Numbered from the stretch's first letter, positions 44,241 to 54,841 are shown. The stretch is 64,000 bases of DNA from Bacteroidota bacterium (GCA_023397505.1 JAEWUC010000005.1:682001-746000), one strand, 5' to 3'. Notes: generated by a model not told the origin, from the sequence alone. Translations and numbers: made by a program.

Positions 44241-45503
44241 TTAGTATTTGTATTTAATCCATTTAACAACTTCCGACCATTTTGGTTTTTTACCTGTTGT
44301 TAAAATACCAACGCGGTATATTTTTCCTGCCACCGGAAATATAGCAAAAATTGTTAATGTATTAATCACAAGACTTAGTATTAACTGCCAAATAGGTACA
44401 TCAACAACCGTCATTTTAACAGGCATAATCATTATGGATGCGAACGGAAGCAGTGAAGCAATATTTGCAATCGGGCTGTTCGGATTTTCAAGCATGGAAA
44501 ACGCAATAAAGAAAGGAATCAATATCAACATCATTACCGGCCACATACCGGATTGTGCATCCTGCGGGTTGTCGAATATTGCGCCGACAGTTGCGAACAA
44601 ACCGAGGTATGTAATTAGGCCCAGCGAAAAGTTTAACATTAAAAACACAATATGTTTCATTGTAATGCTGAACGCAATTTCCGGCGGAAGAGCAATCCAT
44701 GTTGTGGAGATTATCAATATAATCGGGGAAAGCCAGATAGCCATTTGTGCCAAAGCTGTGATTCCCGAACCAATAATTTTACCGCCCAATAATTCACTCG
44801 GACTAACAGAAGAAAGCATTACTTCAACAATCCTATTGCTCTTTTCCTCGATTACGGATTGCATCATCATTGAGCCGGTCATTAACAAACTTATATAAAG
44901 TAAAAAGGTAAAAACATATGATAGAATAATATTACCGTATCCCTCTTCTTTTTTGTTTTCCTCTTTCGATACTTTAAATCCTTCAATGTCAATTCCTTTG
45001 CGTGCAAAATCCAAGTCTTCATTCGAAAGATTTTTATTCAGAAAATAATTATCAACCAACACCTTGTTTATCGGCCCTTCAATTCTTCTATGAAGAGTCA
45101 TGTTTGTCGGTGTCTTTGAATAATATTCTATTTTCTTATCGCTCATTACCGATGCAGGAACAAATAATACTCCGGTAATTTTTCCTTCGAGCAAATCCGT
45201 TTTGTTTTTACTTAGGAATCCGTCAACGCTGTCTTTATTCATCAATTTAAAAGTGAAAGTAATTTTACCTTCTTTAATAGATTCCGAAGTTGTTAATTCA
45301 TTTTGAAAGGCTTCGAGTAATGTTTGTGTATCGGTAATTAAAACAACATTGGAGTTACCTTCATCTCCGCGCAACAATGCCTGAATACCGATTCCGCCGA
45401 ACATTAGCAGTGGAAATAAAAGAGTCATTAGAATGAATGCCTTCGACATTAATTTTTCGCGCAATTCTCTTTTAATGATTGCCAGAATTCTTTTATTAAA
45501 CAT
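44241..45503 (-). CDS. ABC-2 type permease, NatB-like
   Basis: 420 residues. A membrane helix near the N-terminus (AFILMTLLFPLLMFGGIGI) is followed by a long extracytoplasmic domain (about 45-185). Five to six C-terminal helices follow (IILSYVFTFLLYISLLMTGSM, ITALAQMAIWLSPIILIIS). MMQSVIEEKSNRIVEVMLSS is the coupling motif of the NatB/ABC-2 family, first known as Na+ exporters. Its start lies 8 bp inside the ATPase gene, and GGAGGTG sits within that gene's tail. Substrate is unknown. Confidence 0.88.
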   Translation of the reverse strand: MFNKRILAIIKRELREKLMSKAFILMTLLFPLLMFGGIGIQALLRGDEGNSNVVLITDTQTLLEAFQNELTTSESIKEGKITFTFKLMNKDSVDGFLSKNKTDLLEGKITGVLFVPASVMSDKKIEYYSKTPTNMTLHRRIEGPINKVLVDNYFLNKNLSNEDLDFARKGIDIEGFKVSKEENKKEEGYGNIILSYVFTFLLYISLLMTGSMMMQSVIEEKSNRIVEVMLSSVSPSELLGGKIIGSGITALAQMAIWLSPIILIISTTWIALPPEIAFSITMKHIVFLMLNFSLGLITYLGLFATVGAIFDNPQDAQSGMWPVMMLILIPFFIAFSMLENPNSPIANIASLLPFASIMIMPVKMTVVDVPIWQLILSLVINTLTIFAIFPVAGKIYRVGILTTGKKPKWSEVVKWIKYKY

Positions 45504-46422
45504 TGCGCACCTCCGTGTTCAATTCTTCGCTTCCCGCTAATTCCAAGAATATTTCGTGCAGTGAAATTTCATTCGCATCAAATTTTTTCACTACTATGTT
45601 TTTATCAACAAGCATTCTTAACAATTCCTGCGTGTGTTTGGAATCTTTAAGTCTAATGCCCGTTGTATTACCAAAGTTTTCAATCTTTTCAATTATACCG
45701 CTGCCGTTAAGGAAAGATATATCGCCTTCGTAATTCAAACTTACGTTTCTCTGTGCAAATTTTGATTTAATCTCTTTAAGCGATCCCTTCAAAATAATTT
45801 TTCCGTGATCGATCATTGCGATGTGGTCGCACATTTTTTCTGCAAAATCCATAAGATGTGTTGAAAATATTATCACTTTACCTTTTTGCTTCATTTCAAG
45901 AATAATATCTTTTAATAAATTTGTGTTTACCGGATCGAGACCGGAAAATGGCTCGTCGAGAATTATGAAATCGGGATCGTGAAGAATAGTTGATATGAAT
46001 TGTATTTTTTGTTGATTTCCTTTAGAAAGGTCTTCAACTTTCGAGAGGCGCCTGTCGTATAGTTCAAACCGCTTTAAATATTCCTCGGCTTTTTTATGAA
46101 CTTCTCTTCCGGATTTTCCTTTAACTTCAGCAAAATACAAAAGCGTTTCCAGCACTTTCATTTTTTTATAAAGTCCGCGTTCTTCGGGAAGATAGCCGAC
46201 TTTATTTTTAAATTCCTGCCCAACTTTTGCTCCCTTTAAAATTACTTCGCCCTCATCGGGGAGATAAATATTCATCATCATTCTAATAGTTGTGGTTTTA
46301 CCGGCGCCGTTTCTTCCGATAAGTCCGAATATAGAACCTTCGGGCACTTCGAATGAAGCTCTGTTAACAGCCACAAGTTTATCGAATGTTTTTGTTAGAT
46401 TTTTTACTTCGAGTGCATGCAT
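45496..46422 (-). CDS. ABC transporter ATP-binding protein, NatA-like
   Basis: 308 residues. Walker A is GRNGAGKTTTIRMM, the signature is LSKGNQQKIQ and Walker B is DFIILDEPFSGLDP. The C-terminal roughly 80 residues form the DUF4162 tail common in NatA and drug-type exporters (EIFLELAG). It powers the adjacent permease, which overlaps it by 8 bp. GAGGGAAT precedes the ATG. Na+, lipid or peptide export cannot be distinguished. Confidence 0.92.
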   Translation of the reverse strand: MHALEVKNLTKTFDKLVAVNRASFEVPEGSIFGLIGRNGAGKTTTIRMMMNIYLPDEGEVILKGAKVGQEFKNKVGYLPEERGLYKKMKVLETLLYFAEVKGKSGREVHKKAEEYLKRFELYDRRLSKVEDLSKGNQQKIQFISTILHDPDFIILDEPFSGLDPVNTNLLKDIILEMKQKGKVIIFSTHLMDFAEKMCDHIAMIDHGKIILKGSLKEIKSKFAQRNVSLNYEGDISFLNGSGIIEKIENFGNTTGIRLKDSKHTQELLRMLVDKNIVVKKFDANEISLHEIFLELAGSEELNTEVRNV

Positions 46423-46470
46423 CTATTCCCTCGTTTAATTGATATACATACGGGATGGAAATAATAAAAG

Positions 46471-46568
46471 ATTAAGATCAAGAGCAAGTGCATGAGCAAG
46501 AAAAAATGAAATTTTATGTGCGTTAATATTGAATCAAATTCTTAATCTTGCTTGCTCATGCTCTTGAT
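46471..46568. repeat. Interrupted inverted repeat between natA-like and M13 genes
   Basis: ATCAAGAGCA plus TGAGCAAG (46477-46486 and 46493-46500, split by AGTGCA) is matched by CTTGCTCATGCTCTTGAT at 46551-46568. ATTAAG at 46471 also matches CTTAAT at 46541. It could be the M13 terminator or a copy of a mobile palindromic repeat. Confidence 0.55.
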
Positions 46569-46583
46569 TTATTAGTTACGGTA

Positions 46584-48626
46584 TTACCAAATTTTCACAA
46601 TTTTATCATCGGTGTTTCTCATTGGGTCGCTCGGTTTAACATCAAACGCTTCAAAAAATTCCGGCAAGTTCATCAATGGTCCGTTCACTCTTTGATAACC
46701 GGGAGAATGAACATCTGTTTTCAATCTTAGCTTTAAAGCTTCAGGGCGAATATTATTTGCCCACACTTGAGCATAGCCGAGGAAAAATCTTTGTGCTGGT
46801 GTAAACCCGTCAATCGATTCGCCTTTTTTAAATTCATCGGTTTTTTTATAAGCTGCGAAAGAAACAGTTAATCCGCCAAGGTCTGCGATATTTTCCCCTA
46901 AAGTTAATGCACCGTCAACTTTAAAAGTATCTATTGCAACAAAGCTGTTATACTGATCAACAAGCTTTTGCGAACGCTCTTTGAATTTTTCATTGTCTTC
47001 CTTTGTCCACCATTCTCTAATGTTTCCGTTTTCATCATACATCCTGCCCTGATCGTCAAAGCCGTGTGTAATTTCGTGCCCAATAACAACACCCATTGCG
47101 CCGTAATTAATTGCATCGTCTGCATTTTGATTGAAGAACGGCGGCTGCAAAATTGCAGCAGGGAAACATATTTCGTTCATTACCGGATTGTAGTATGCAT
47201 TAACAGTTTGAGGATTCATACCCCATTCTGTTCTATCAACCGGTTGACCGAGTTTTTTCATATTATCTTTTTTAGCCCAAGCCATAGCATTTCTTAAATT
47301 TTGAAAATAAGACGCTCTTGAAACTTCCAACGCACTGTAGTCCGTCCATTTATCGGGATAACCTATTTTAACGCCGAATGTACTAAGTTTTTTTAAAGCT
47401 TGCTGCTTTGTTGCATCGCTCATCCATTCAACATTTTTAATACTTTCACCCATTGAAACCAAAAGGTTATCAACTATTTTTTTGGCCCTGGCTTTTGCTT
47501 CGGGCGGGAAAACTTCGGCTACATAAATTTCGCCGAGTAATTCACCAAGAGAAGCATTTACATTTGCAAGTATTCTCTTCCATCTTGGCTGCAGTATTTT
47601 TTGTCCGTTTAAAAATTTACCGTTAAAATCGAATGATTCATTTACGAACTCCGAACTTAATGCACCGGCTGTTCTTCTCATTAACTGCCACTTCAAATAA
47701 ACTTTCCAATCTTCTAGTGAAGTTTCATCAAGAATTTTATTCATTCCTTCAACAAACTTCGGCTGTGCAACAACAATTACTGAAGGATCTTCAATACCGA
47801 CAACTTCGAAATATGTATTCCAATCAAAATTTGATGTTAATTTTTTTAGTCCGCCAATAGTCATTTTATTATAAGTTTTTAGCGGGTCGCGGTTCTCCAA
47901 ACGAGTATTGGAAACTTTTGCCAGTTCGGTTTCAATCGCTAAAATTTTTTGCGAATAACTCTCGGCGTCCTGTGAGTCAGTATTTACAAGCTTAAACATA
48001 TTCGCCACATGTTGAACATATTTATCTCTAATCTCTTTTGAACGGGTGTCATCCTTTGTATAATATTCGACATCGGGCAGACTTGTACCGCTTTGCGAAA
48101 GTTGTGCAACATACATATCGCTTTTTTTCTCATCTACGTCAACAAAGAAATTGAACAATATTCCCAAACCCATGCCGTGAAATTCCGAAACCTTGTTTAC
48201 AAGTTCTTTTTTGTTTTTTATTGCGTCAATTTCTTTGAACAGAGGCAACAACGGTTTATAACCGTCACGTTCAATTCTTGCCGAATCCATACCGGTTGCG
48301 AAAAAGTCACCAATTTTTTGCCGGGCAGAACCTTTTTCCCAATTCTTATTTGCTGCTGCTTCATCAAGAATTTTTTTAAGAACTACATTATTCTCTTCCT
48401 GCAAAACTTCGAATGAGCCGAAGCGGCTGTATTCATCCGGGATAGGATTGCTTTTTACCCAAGTACCGACAGCAAATTTGTAAAAATCCTGCGCGGGACT
48501 AACAGCCCGATCAATATTATTCGGGTCAAATCCCGGTTTATTATTTTGATTTTTATTTGATGCTTGTAATGAAACAAATGATAAGAGTGTCATAAAAATT
48601 ATTGTGGATAAGAATTGCTTACGCAT
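46584..48626 (-). CDS. M13 family zinc metallopeptidase (neprilysin/PepO-like)
   Basis: 680 residues from the ATG at 48626 (AAGGAG 6 nt upstream; a TTG two codons earlier is rejected). A signal peptide (FLSTIIFMTLLSFVSLQAS) sends it to the periplasm or outside. The zinc site is VVIGHEITHGFDDQG, with ENIADLGG carrying the third ligand, and NAYYNPVMNEICFPAAILQPP is the usual substrate-cleft region. M13 enzymes cut short peptides. No operon partner is adjacent; the interrupted palindrome follows its stop. Confidence 0.95.
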   Translation of the reverse strand: MRKQFLSTIIFMTLLSFVSLQASNKNQNNKPGFDPNNIDRAVSPAQDFYKFAVGTWVKSNPIPDEYSRFGSFEVLQEENNVVLKKILDEAAANKNWEKGSARQKIGDFFATGMDSARIERDGYKPLLPLFKEIDAIKNKKELVNKVSEFHGMGLGILFNFFVDVDEKKSDMYVAQLSQSGTSLPDVEYYTKDDTRSKEIRDKYVQHVANMFKLVNTDSQDAESYSQKILAIETELAKVSNTRLENRDPLKTYNKMTIGGLKKLTSNFDWNTYFEVVGIEDPSVIVVAQPKFVEGMNKILDETSLEDWKVYLKWQLMRRTAGALSSEFVNESFDFNGKFLNGQKILQPRWKRILANVNASLGELLGEIYVAEVFPPEAKARAKKIVDNLLVSMGESIKNVEWMSDATKQQALKKLSTFGVKIGYPDKWTDYSALEVSRASYFQNLRNAMAWAKKDNMKKLGQPVDRTEWGMNPQTVNAYYNPVMNEICFPAAILQPPFFNQNADDAINYGAMGVVIGHEITHGFDDQGRMYDENGNIREWWTKEDNEKFKERSQKLVDQYNSFVAIDTFKVDGALTLGENIADLGGLTVSFAAYKKTDEFKKGESIDGFTPAQRFFLGYAQVWANNIRPEALKLRLKTDVHSPGYQRVNGPLMNLPEFFEAFDVKPSDPMRNTDDKIVKIW

Positions 48627-48632
48627 TTCCAA

Positions 48633-48959
48633 CTCCTTTATTTATGGAAAATTAATTAGCGTTATTATGACGGCTAAATAGTCCATTTTGTTGTGCACTT
48701 TTCGATTTTTTTCAGAGCCGGATTACAGGTAAACAAGCGCAAGCTTTTTTTTGAATTTATGAGGAAATTATTAATAATCCATGTTAAACTATTAAGAATT
48801 AATACGATAATATTGGCGTGAAATAGAGCTTTATGAAATATTTAGTCTTAATTCTTATTTCAGGATTCGAATTGATTGAAAACATTTAATTACAACTGAT
48901 TCTTTAACGCGGACAATTTTCTCAATTTTTTATCCATATTTTCTTGTACGGAGACATAA
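48633..48959. other. Intergenic region between divergent M13 and YVTN genes
   Basis: It has no gene and no clear structural RNA. It must hold promoters for both flanking genes. A GGAGACATAA ribosome site closes it on the plus side. Nothing else was seen. Confidence 0.5.
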
Positions 48960-49592
48960 ATGAAACAGACTTACTTAAGGATTATGAGTATTGTGTTGTA
49001 TGCAATTCTATTTTTAACAAACTACAATATTTCCGGTCAACAAATTACTGCAACCGTTCCAACCGGTGCTAATCCATACGCAGTTGCATTGAATCCCATC
49101 ACGAATAAGATTTATGCAGCCAATATTATGGGTAATAACGTTACTGTTATTGACGGCGAGACAAATCAAACAAGCACGATAGGTACGGGCGGTAACCCGG
49201 TTGCAATTGCAATTAATACGGTTACGAACAAGATTTATACAGCAAACTCAGGAAGCAAAAGCGTTACCGTTATTGATGGAGCAACCAATTCGACAAGCAC
49301 AGTAGCTGTTGGATCTCAACCCAGGTCAATAGCAGTAAACACAGTTACAAATAAAATATATGTTAGTAATAACAATAGTCTTTACATCACAGTGATTGAC
49401 GGCGTAACAAATACCACAAAAAAAATAGACATAGGAAATATTCCCAAAGCTGTCGTCGTTAACCCGCTGACAAATAAAATATATGTATTAACTTCCTATC
49501 TTTTAGCTGAAATAGACGGTTCAACTGATTCCCCGACCGATTTGGTAGTAGTCAATGGTTTAAAAATACTGCATTGGCGATTAACCCGTTGA
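48960..49592 (+). CDS. YVTN beta-propeller protein, N-terminal part (before frameshift)
   Basis: 210 codons to a stop, including a signal peptide (MSIVLYAILFLTNYNISGQ) and about four YVTN repeats of the form AVNTVTNKIYVSNNNS...VTVIDGVTN. The last real repeat breaks off at VVVNGLK, after which the frame reads unrelated residues (ILHWRLTR). The next frame resumes the repeat exactly, so this is the first part of one roughly 900-aa gene. The change is a -1 shift at T TTA AAA (49559-49565). GGAG precedes the ATG. The propeller is probably a secreted adhesin or binding protein. Confidence 0.8.
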   Translation: MKQTYLRIMSIVLYAILFLTNYNISGQQITATVPTGANPYAVALNPITNKIYAANIMGNNVTVIDGETNQTSTIGTGGNPVAIAINTVTNKIYTANSGSKSVTVIDGATNSTSTVAVGSQPRSIAVNTVTNKIYVSNNNSLYITVIDGVTNTTKKIDIGNIPKAVVVNPLTNKIYVLTSYLLAEIDGSTDSPTDLVVVNGLKILHWRLTR

Positions 49593-51670
49593 CAAACAAA
49601 ATATACGTAGCTGATTACGGGTTAGATAATGATTACGACAACAAAAGACGAAGTACTATAAAAGCGATTGACTTTGCATCAAAATCCGTAACTTCCATAC
49701 AAGCCGGAATAAATCCAATTGCTTTGGCAGTTAATCATATTACGAATAAAATTTACGCTGCAAATATGAGAGGAGATATAACCGTTATAGACGGTGAAAC
49801 CAAGAATACAACTACAGTTTCAGTCCCCATGCCACAAGCTGTCGCAATTAATTTTCTAACAAATAAAATATATGCTGCATGTTACTGGAATTACATTGCT
49901 GTTATCGACGGCGTAACAAATACAACGAATCTATTAACAACAAATAATATGTCTCAGCCCATCGCGGTAGCCGTTAATCCAATTACAAATAAAATTTATG
50001 TTGCAAATACTGGCGACAGCAATGTATCAGTTGTAGACGGCGCTTCGCACACAACGGAAACAATTCCAACCGGGACATACCCGAATTCTATTGCCATTAA
50101 TACATTTACAAATGAGCTTTATGTAACCAACCAAACAAGTAATAATACTACAATCATTAACGGAAAGGACAACACAGTAAAGAATGTTAATATTGGTTCG
50201 GGTCCATGCGCCGTAGGAGTTAATCCGATCACGGAGAGAGTATATATCACTAATCGAAATAGTAATTCGGTTAATTATTTTGTCGGCAATTCTACTGAAT
50301 TATATTCCATACCAACCGGTTCGGGTCCATGTGCAATTGGGGTCAACCCGGTAAAGAATATGTTATATGTAGTTAATTACAACGATCATACCGTTACCGC
50401 CATTGATGCTCTTTACAATACAACAAAGACAATAGCTGTTGGAGAATATCCGGTAGCCATAGCGGTTAATCAAGTAACAAATAAAATTTATGTTGTTAAT
50501 TACGGCGGGAACAGTGTTACGGTAATAGATGGATCGACAAACGAGACGACTAATATTTCTCCCGGCGCCTCACCTTTTGCCGTTGCAATAAACACGAATA
50601 CTAATAAGATATATGTAGCCAATAGGGGAAGCAACAATGTAACCGTTATCGACGGTGCAACAAATGTTACAAGTACAGTTGCTGCAGGTATTAATCCTTA
50701 TGCAATCGCGGTTAATCAGTTTACGAATAAAATATATGTAGCTAACAGCGGCAGTAATGATGTTACGATAATTGATGGATCATCTAACGTAACTTCTACA
50801 ATATCAGTCGGCACAGAACCGCGCGCAATAGCTGTAAATACGGCTTCAAATAAAATATACGTGTGCAACTGGAAGAGCAATAATGTAACTTCAATAGACG
50901 GGAAAACCAACGCAACAACCACAATAACTACTGGATTACATCCTGAGTATATTGCATATAATCCTATTAATAACAAAATATATGTATGCAATACTGATGA
51001 TAACAACGTTACTGTCATCAGCGAACAGAGCATTAATACAGTTCCCGTTGACGCCAACATTTTTTCTCAAAGCGGGAATGCGACATCCAGAAGAACGCCG
51101 GCGTTCTTGTTCAGTTCAACTACTCATAATTTTTCTTCCGACTACGGAGTTTATTACTCCGTTGATACATGGCAAGGCCGTTGGAAAAAACCCGGCAGTT
51201 TGAATACGTTCATTGATATTGCCGACACACTTTCGTTAGGAGCTCATGTTCTATATGCTTTCGCGGCGGATGGCATGGCATCCACCTCACTCCAATCAGG
51301 GTACAACTCAAATCCGTTTACAAGCGCAATCCAGGCATATGGATTTACGGTAATTGAAGGATTAGGAACAGGCGCAACAATCATTGAGAAAAATGAGGAT
51401 TTACCTAAAAAGTATGTTCTTAGCCAGAACTATCCAAATCCTTTCAACCCAACAACAACTATTAATTTTCATCTTCCCGAAAATAGTTTTGTTACATTAA
51501 AGATTTATGACTTACTCGGAAAAGAAGTGAAAACATTAGTAAGCGATTACAAACAAGCAGGTTCTTATAGAATAAACTTTGATGGAAGTAATTTAACAAG
51601 CGGAATATATGTCTATTCCATAAGAGCAAATAATTTTATGCAATCGAAAAAGATGCTGCTCGTCAAATAG
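49574..51670 (+). CDS. YVTN beta-propeller protein, C-terminal part with T9SS tail
   Basis: Continues the YVTN repeats (about ten units of some 42 residues, for example NPITNKIYVANTGDSNVSVVDG) to about residue 480. A linker and a T9SS type A sorting domain follow: QNYPNPFNPTTTINFHLPE, a DLLGKEVKTLVSDYKQAGSY stretch and a final MQSKKMLLVK. The TTG at 49574 is not a natural start; read from a -1 shift the joint is VNGLKNTALAINPLTNKIYV, a perfect repeat. The product should leave the cell through the type IX system. Confidence 0.8.
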   Translation: MAINPLTNKIYVADYGLDNDYDNKRRSTIKAIDFASKSVTSIQAGINPIALAVNHITNKIYAANMRGDITVIDGETKNTTTVSVPMPQAVAINFLTNKIYAACYWNYIAVIDGVTNTTNLLTTNNMSQPIAVAVNPITNKIYVANTGDSNVSVVDGASHTTETIPTGTYPNSIAINTFTNELYVTNQTSNNTTIINGKDNTVKNVNIGSGPCAVGVNPITERVYITNRNSNSVNYFVGNSTELYSIPTGSGPCAIGVNPVKNMLYVVNYNDHTVTAIDALYNTTKTIAVGEYPVAIAVNQVTNKIYVVNYGGNSVTVIDGSTNETTNISPGASPFAVAINTNTNKIYVANRGSNNVTVIDGATNVTSTVAAGINPYAIAVNQFTNKIYVANSGSNDVTIIDGSSNVTSTISVGTEPRAIAVNTASNKIYVCNWKSNNVTSIDGKTNATTTITTGLHPEYIAYNPINNKIYVCNTDDNNVTVISEQSINTVPVDANIFSQSGNATSRRTPAFLFSSTTHNFSSDYGVYYSVDTWQGRWKKPGSLNTFIDIADTLSLGAHVLYAFAADGMASTSLQSGYNSNPFTSAIQAYGFTVIEGLGTGATIIEKNEDLPKKYVLSQNYPNPFNPTTTINFHLPENSFVTLKIYDLLGKEVKTLVSDYKQAGSYRINFDGSNLTSGIYVYSIRANNFMQSKKMLLVK

Positions 51671-51753
51671 GCCTTTGTATTTAGAAAGTAGAAAAATAAC
51701 CGTTATCTTAACACAATCAATTGTTTATTGAGATGCCGACGACATAAGTGAAA

Positions 51754-53124
51754 TTATTTTAAGATTTTTTTCCAGTAAACAATTTGTTTTTTGACTTCGG
51801 ATGGCGAGGTGCTGCCGGAGGATTTTTTACTTTCTACACTTTTACGCGAGGTTAAAAGCTTGTAAATATCTTTTTCGAATTTTGGTGAGATCTTTTTATA
51901 CTCGGTGATAGTAAGTTCACTTAATTTTTTATTTTGATCGACACACAGTGCTACGACATTTCCAACAATGTGATGTGCCTTTCTGAACGGAATGTTTTTA
52001 CGGACAAGATAATCAACCAAATCTGTTGATAACAATAAGTCGCCGTCAAGTTCTTTTTCAAAACGCGATGTGTTGAAAGATGTGTTTTTTAATAATCCCG
52101 CCGCAAGCCGCAAAGAATCTTTAGTTGTTTGAATTGCTTCGAAGAGATGTACTTTATCTTCCTGCATATCGCGGTTGTATGCAAGCGGCAATGCTTTCAT
52201 AATTGTTAAAAGTCCGAACAGTGCACCGTAAACCCTGCCGACTTTTCCTCGTATCAACTCGGCAATGTCGGGATTTTTTTTCTGCGGCATCAAACTGCTT
52301 CCGGTAGCAAACGAGTCGTCTATAATTGCGAACTTAAACTCCTGCGAATTCCATAAAATCATTTCCTCGCAAAAGCGCGAAAGGTGCATCATGATTATTG
52401 CGCAGATATTAATTAGTTCAATTACTACATCGCGGTCACTAACGGCATCAAGCGAATTTTCAATTACGCCGTTCATACCGAGAAGTTTCGCTGAATATTT
52501 TCTATCAATTTGAAGAGTAGTGCCGGCGAGCGCGGCGGCTCCCAATGGGGAGCGGTTTGCGCGTTTCATTATATCATTCAATCTTTCAACGTCACGTTCC
52601 AGCATTGAGATATAAGCAATTAAATGATGCGCAAACAAAAGCGGCTGCGCGCGCTGAAGGTGTGTGTAGCCAGGCACAATTGTATTTTTATATTTTTCGG
52701 CTTTTGTTAAAAATACTTTTTGCAATGAACGGACAAGTTTTATAAGCTCTTTAATTTCTTTACGCATATATAATCTTTCATCAAGCGCAACCTGATCATT
52801 CCTGCTACGAGCCGTGTGCAGCCGTTTTCCTTTTTCACCAATAATATCTACAAGTCTTTCTTCGATAAGCGAATGAATATCTTCTTTGCGCCAATCATAT
52901 TTCAACTTATCCGTTTCAATTTCTATTCTAATTTCATCCAATGATTTTAATATGGCATTTCCATCAGCGGCTGAAACAATTTTTTGTTTCACCAGCATTT
53001 TTACATGCGCTTTGCTTCCGTCGATATCTTCGTTGTACATTTTGCCGTCAACATCAATTGACGAGGAAAATTTAAGCGCTGTTTCATCCAATGATTTTTT
53101 AAACCTGCTGTTCCAAATTGCCAT
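51754..53124 (-). CDS. argH: Argininosuccinate lyase
   Basis: 456 residues. The family signature is TGSSLMPQKKNPDIAELIRG, with earlier LHTARSRNDQVALDERLYMR and PGYTHLQRAQPLLFAHHL. It splits argininosuccinate into arginine and fumarate, the last step of arginine synthesis. It lies 38 bp after argG on the same strand and ends the arg operon. No terminator of clear strength follows. Confidence 0.96.
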   Translation of the reverse strand: MAIWNSRFKKSLDETALKFSSSIDVDGKMYNEDIDGSKAHVKMLVKQKIVSAADGNAILKSLDEIRIEIETDKLKYDWRKEDIHSLIEERLVDIIGEKGKRLHTARSRNDQVALDERLYMRKEIKELIKLVRSLQKVFLTKAEKYKNTIVPGYTHLQRAQPLLFAHHLIAYISMLERDVERLNDIMKRANRSPLGAAALAGTTLQIDRKYSAKLLGMNGVIENSLDAVSDRDVVIELINICAIIMMHLSRFCEEMILWNSQEFKFAIIDDSFATGSSLMPQKKNPDIAELIRGKVGRVYGALFGLLTIMKALPLAYNRDMQEDKVHLFEAIQTTKDSLRLAAGLLKNTSFNTSRFEKELDGDLLLSTDLVDYLVRKNIPFRKAHHIVGNVVALCVDQNKKLSELTITEYKKISPKFEKDIYKLLTSRKSVESKKSSGSTSPSEVKKQIVYWKKILK

Positions 53125-53162
53125 TTACATATCCCGATTCTTAAATAGAAAATAACCTTAAT

Positions 53163-54380
53163 TTATTTTCCTTCCGCTTTTGCCTTTTGCATTACACGGT
53201 TAATTATTTTGTACGGCAATCCGTAGATTTTAATAAATCCTTCGGAAGCTGTATGGTCAAATTGATCTTCTATTGTGTAAGTTGCAAGTGCCGGGTCGTA
53301 TAAAGAATACGGAGATTTTCTTCCGACTATTCTTATGGTTCCTTTATAAAGTTTTAGTATAACAAGCCCGGTAACTTTTTCCTGTGTTTTATCAATAAAT
53401 GCTTGGAGTGCTTCTCTCAAAGGTGTAAACCACAAGCCGTTGTAAATTAGATCGGAATATTCCTGCGCAATTTTTACTTTATAATGGGCTACAGATTTTT
53501 CGAGTGTAATTCTCTCTAACTCTTTATGAGCAAAATGCAAAACTGTTGCCGCCGGGGATTCGTAAACTTCCCGGGATTTAATTCCAACCAATCTATTCTC
53601 AATTAAATCAATTCTACCAACACCGTTTTTACCGGCGATATCATTTAGAAGTTTTACAAGCGGAACACTGTCTAATTTTTTTCCGTTAACAGAAATTGGA
53701 ATACCTTTTTCAAATTCTATTGAAACAGTTTCCGCTATGTCTGGTGCATTTTCGGGAGCTACCGTATGCTGGTAGGCATCAGCAGGCGGCTCTGCCATTG
53801 GGTCTTCAAGAACACCGCATTCAATAGCAGTACCCCAAATATTCTCATCAATTGAATATGGTTTTTCTTTCGTTACAAGAACCGGAATGTTATGTTTCTT
53901 TGCGTAATCGATTTCTTCTTCGCGGCTTTTAAATTCCCACGTTCTAAGCGGAGCGAGGTTTTGTAAATCAGGCGCAAGAGCTCCAACTGAAACCTCAAAA
54001 CGAACCTGGTCGTTTCCCTTTCCAGTACAACCGTGAGCTACCATGTTTGCACCTTCTTTACGGGCAACGTCAACAAGTGTTTTTGCCAACAATGGCCTAC
54101 CGAGCGAACAAGCCATCGGATATGCCTCTTCGTACATAGCGCCGGCTTTCAATGCCGGGAAAGCATATTCATCTAAAAATATCTTTGTAAGATCTTCAAT
54201 ATAAGCTTTTGATGCGCCTGAATTTATTGCTTTTTCCTCAAGACCTATCAACTCTTTAGTTTGACCCAAATTACCCGTGAAAGTAATAATTTCCGCGTCA
54301 TAATTTTCTTTAAGCCATTTAACCATAACAGAAGTATCCAGACCGCCCGAATACGCAACAACAATTTTGTTCTTCGACAT
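53163..54380 (-). CDS. argG: Argininosuccinate synthase
   Basis: 405 residues. [19 protein letters not shown] carries the PP-loop, and [14 protein letters not shown] is the citrulline/aspartate-binding signature. It joins citrulline and aspartate using ATP. Its ATG overlaps the argR stop by one base (TAATG). No argF or argD gene is in this window, so part of the pathway is encoded elsewhere. Confidence 0.97.
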   Translation of the reverse strand: MSKNKIVVAYSGGLDTSVMVKWLKENYDAEIITFTGNLGQTKELIGLEEKAINSGASKAYIEDLTKIFLDEYAFPALKAGAMYEEAYPMACSLGRPLLAKTLVDVARKEGANMVAHGCTGKGNDQVRFEVSVGALAPDLQNLAPLRTWEFKSREEEIDYAKKHNIPVLVTKEKPYSIDENIWGTAIECGVLEDPMAEPPADAYQHTVAPENAPDIAETVSIEFEKGIPISVNGKKLDSVPLVKLLNDIAGKNGVGRIDLIENRLVGIKSREVYESPAATVLHFAHKELERITLEKSVAHYKVKIAQEYSDLIYNGLWFTPLREALQAFIDKTQEKVTGLVILKLYKGTIRIVGRKSPYSLYDPALATYTIEDQFDHTASEGFIKIYGLPYKIINRVMQKAKAEGK

Positions 54381-54841
54381 TATTGTATTCCTAATATTGT
54401 TTTTATTTGATCAATTGTTTTCTTTATATTTTTTGTTGAGCGGGGTACAATTATTATCGCGTCGTCTCCGGCAAGCGTGCCGATACTTTCAGTAGGATTC
54501 TTTTTATCAAGCATAACCGCAACACCCTGCGCTCTTCCGGGATATGTTTTAATTACTATTAATGACTCATTCGCGTCAATAGAAATTATTTCATCGGCAA
54601 TGTGTGTTTTTAAAGCTGCTTCGTCTCCGGCAGGATTAATTTTATAAACTATTCCGTTTGAAGAAGGCACACGCAAAACTCCAAGCTCCGCCAAATCTCT
54701 TGAAAGCGTAGCTTGAGTTACTTCAACCCCATTTTTCTTTAGGATTTTTTGAAGTTGAGTTTGATTTAAAATTTCCTGTGTAAAAATTAGATTTTTAATA
54801 AGCGAATGACGCTTTTGGATTTCTTCTAATTTTTTGCTCAT
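54380..54841 (-). CDS. argR: Arginine repressor ArgR
   Basis: 153 residues. A winged helix (about 1-75, [25 protein letters not shown]) is followed by the hexamer/arginine-binding domain with [18 protein letters not shown]. With arginine bound it should repress the operon at the two ARG boxes upstream of argC. It is encoded inside the operon it controls, giving negative feedback. It starts 77 bp after argB, in a gap with a weak hairpin (CCCC and GGGG arms). Confidence 0.94.
   Translation of the reverse strand: MSKKLEEIQKRHSLIKNLIFTQEILNQTQLQKILKKNGVEVTQATLSRDLAELGVLRVPSSNGIVYKINPAGDEAALKTHIADEIISIDANESLIVIKTYPGRAQGVAVMLDKKNPTESIGTLAGDDAIIIVPRSTKNIKKTIDQIKTILGIQ

Noticed and set aside
44248..44898. 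A 216-codon open frame opposite the ABC permease
   Set aside because: It mirrors membrane-helix codons of a well-supported gene and has no independent support.
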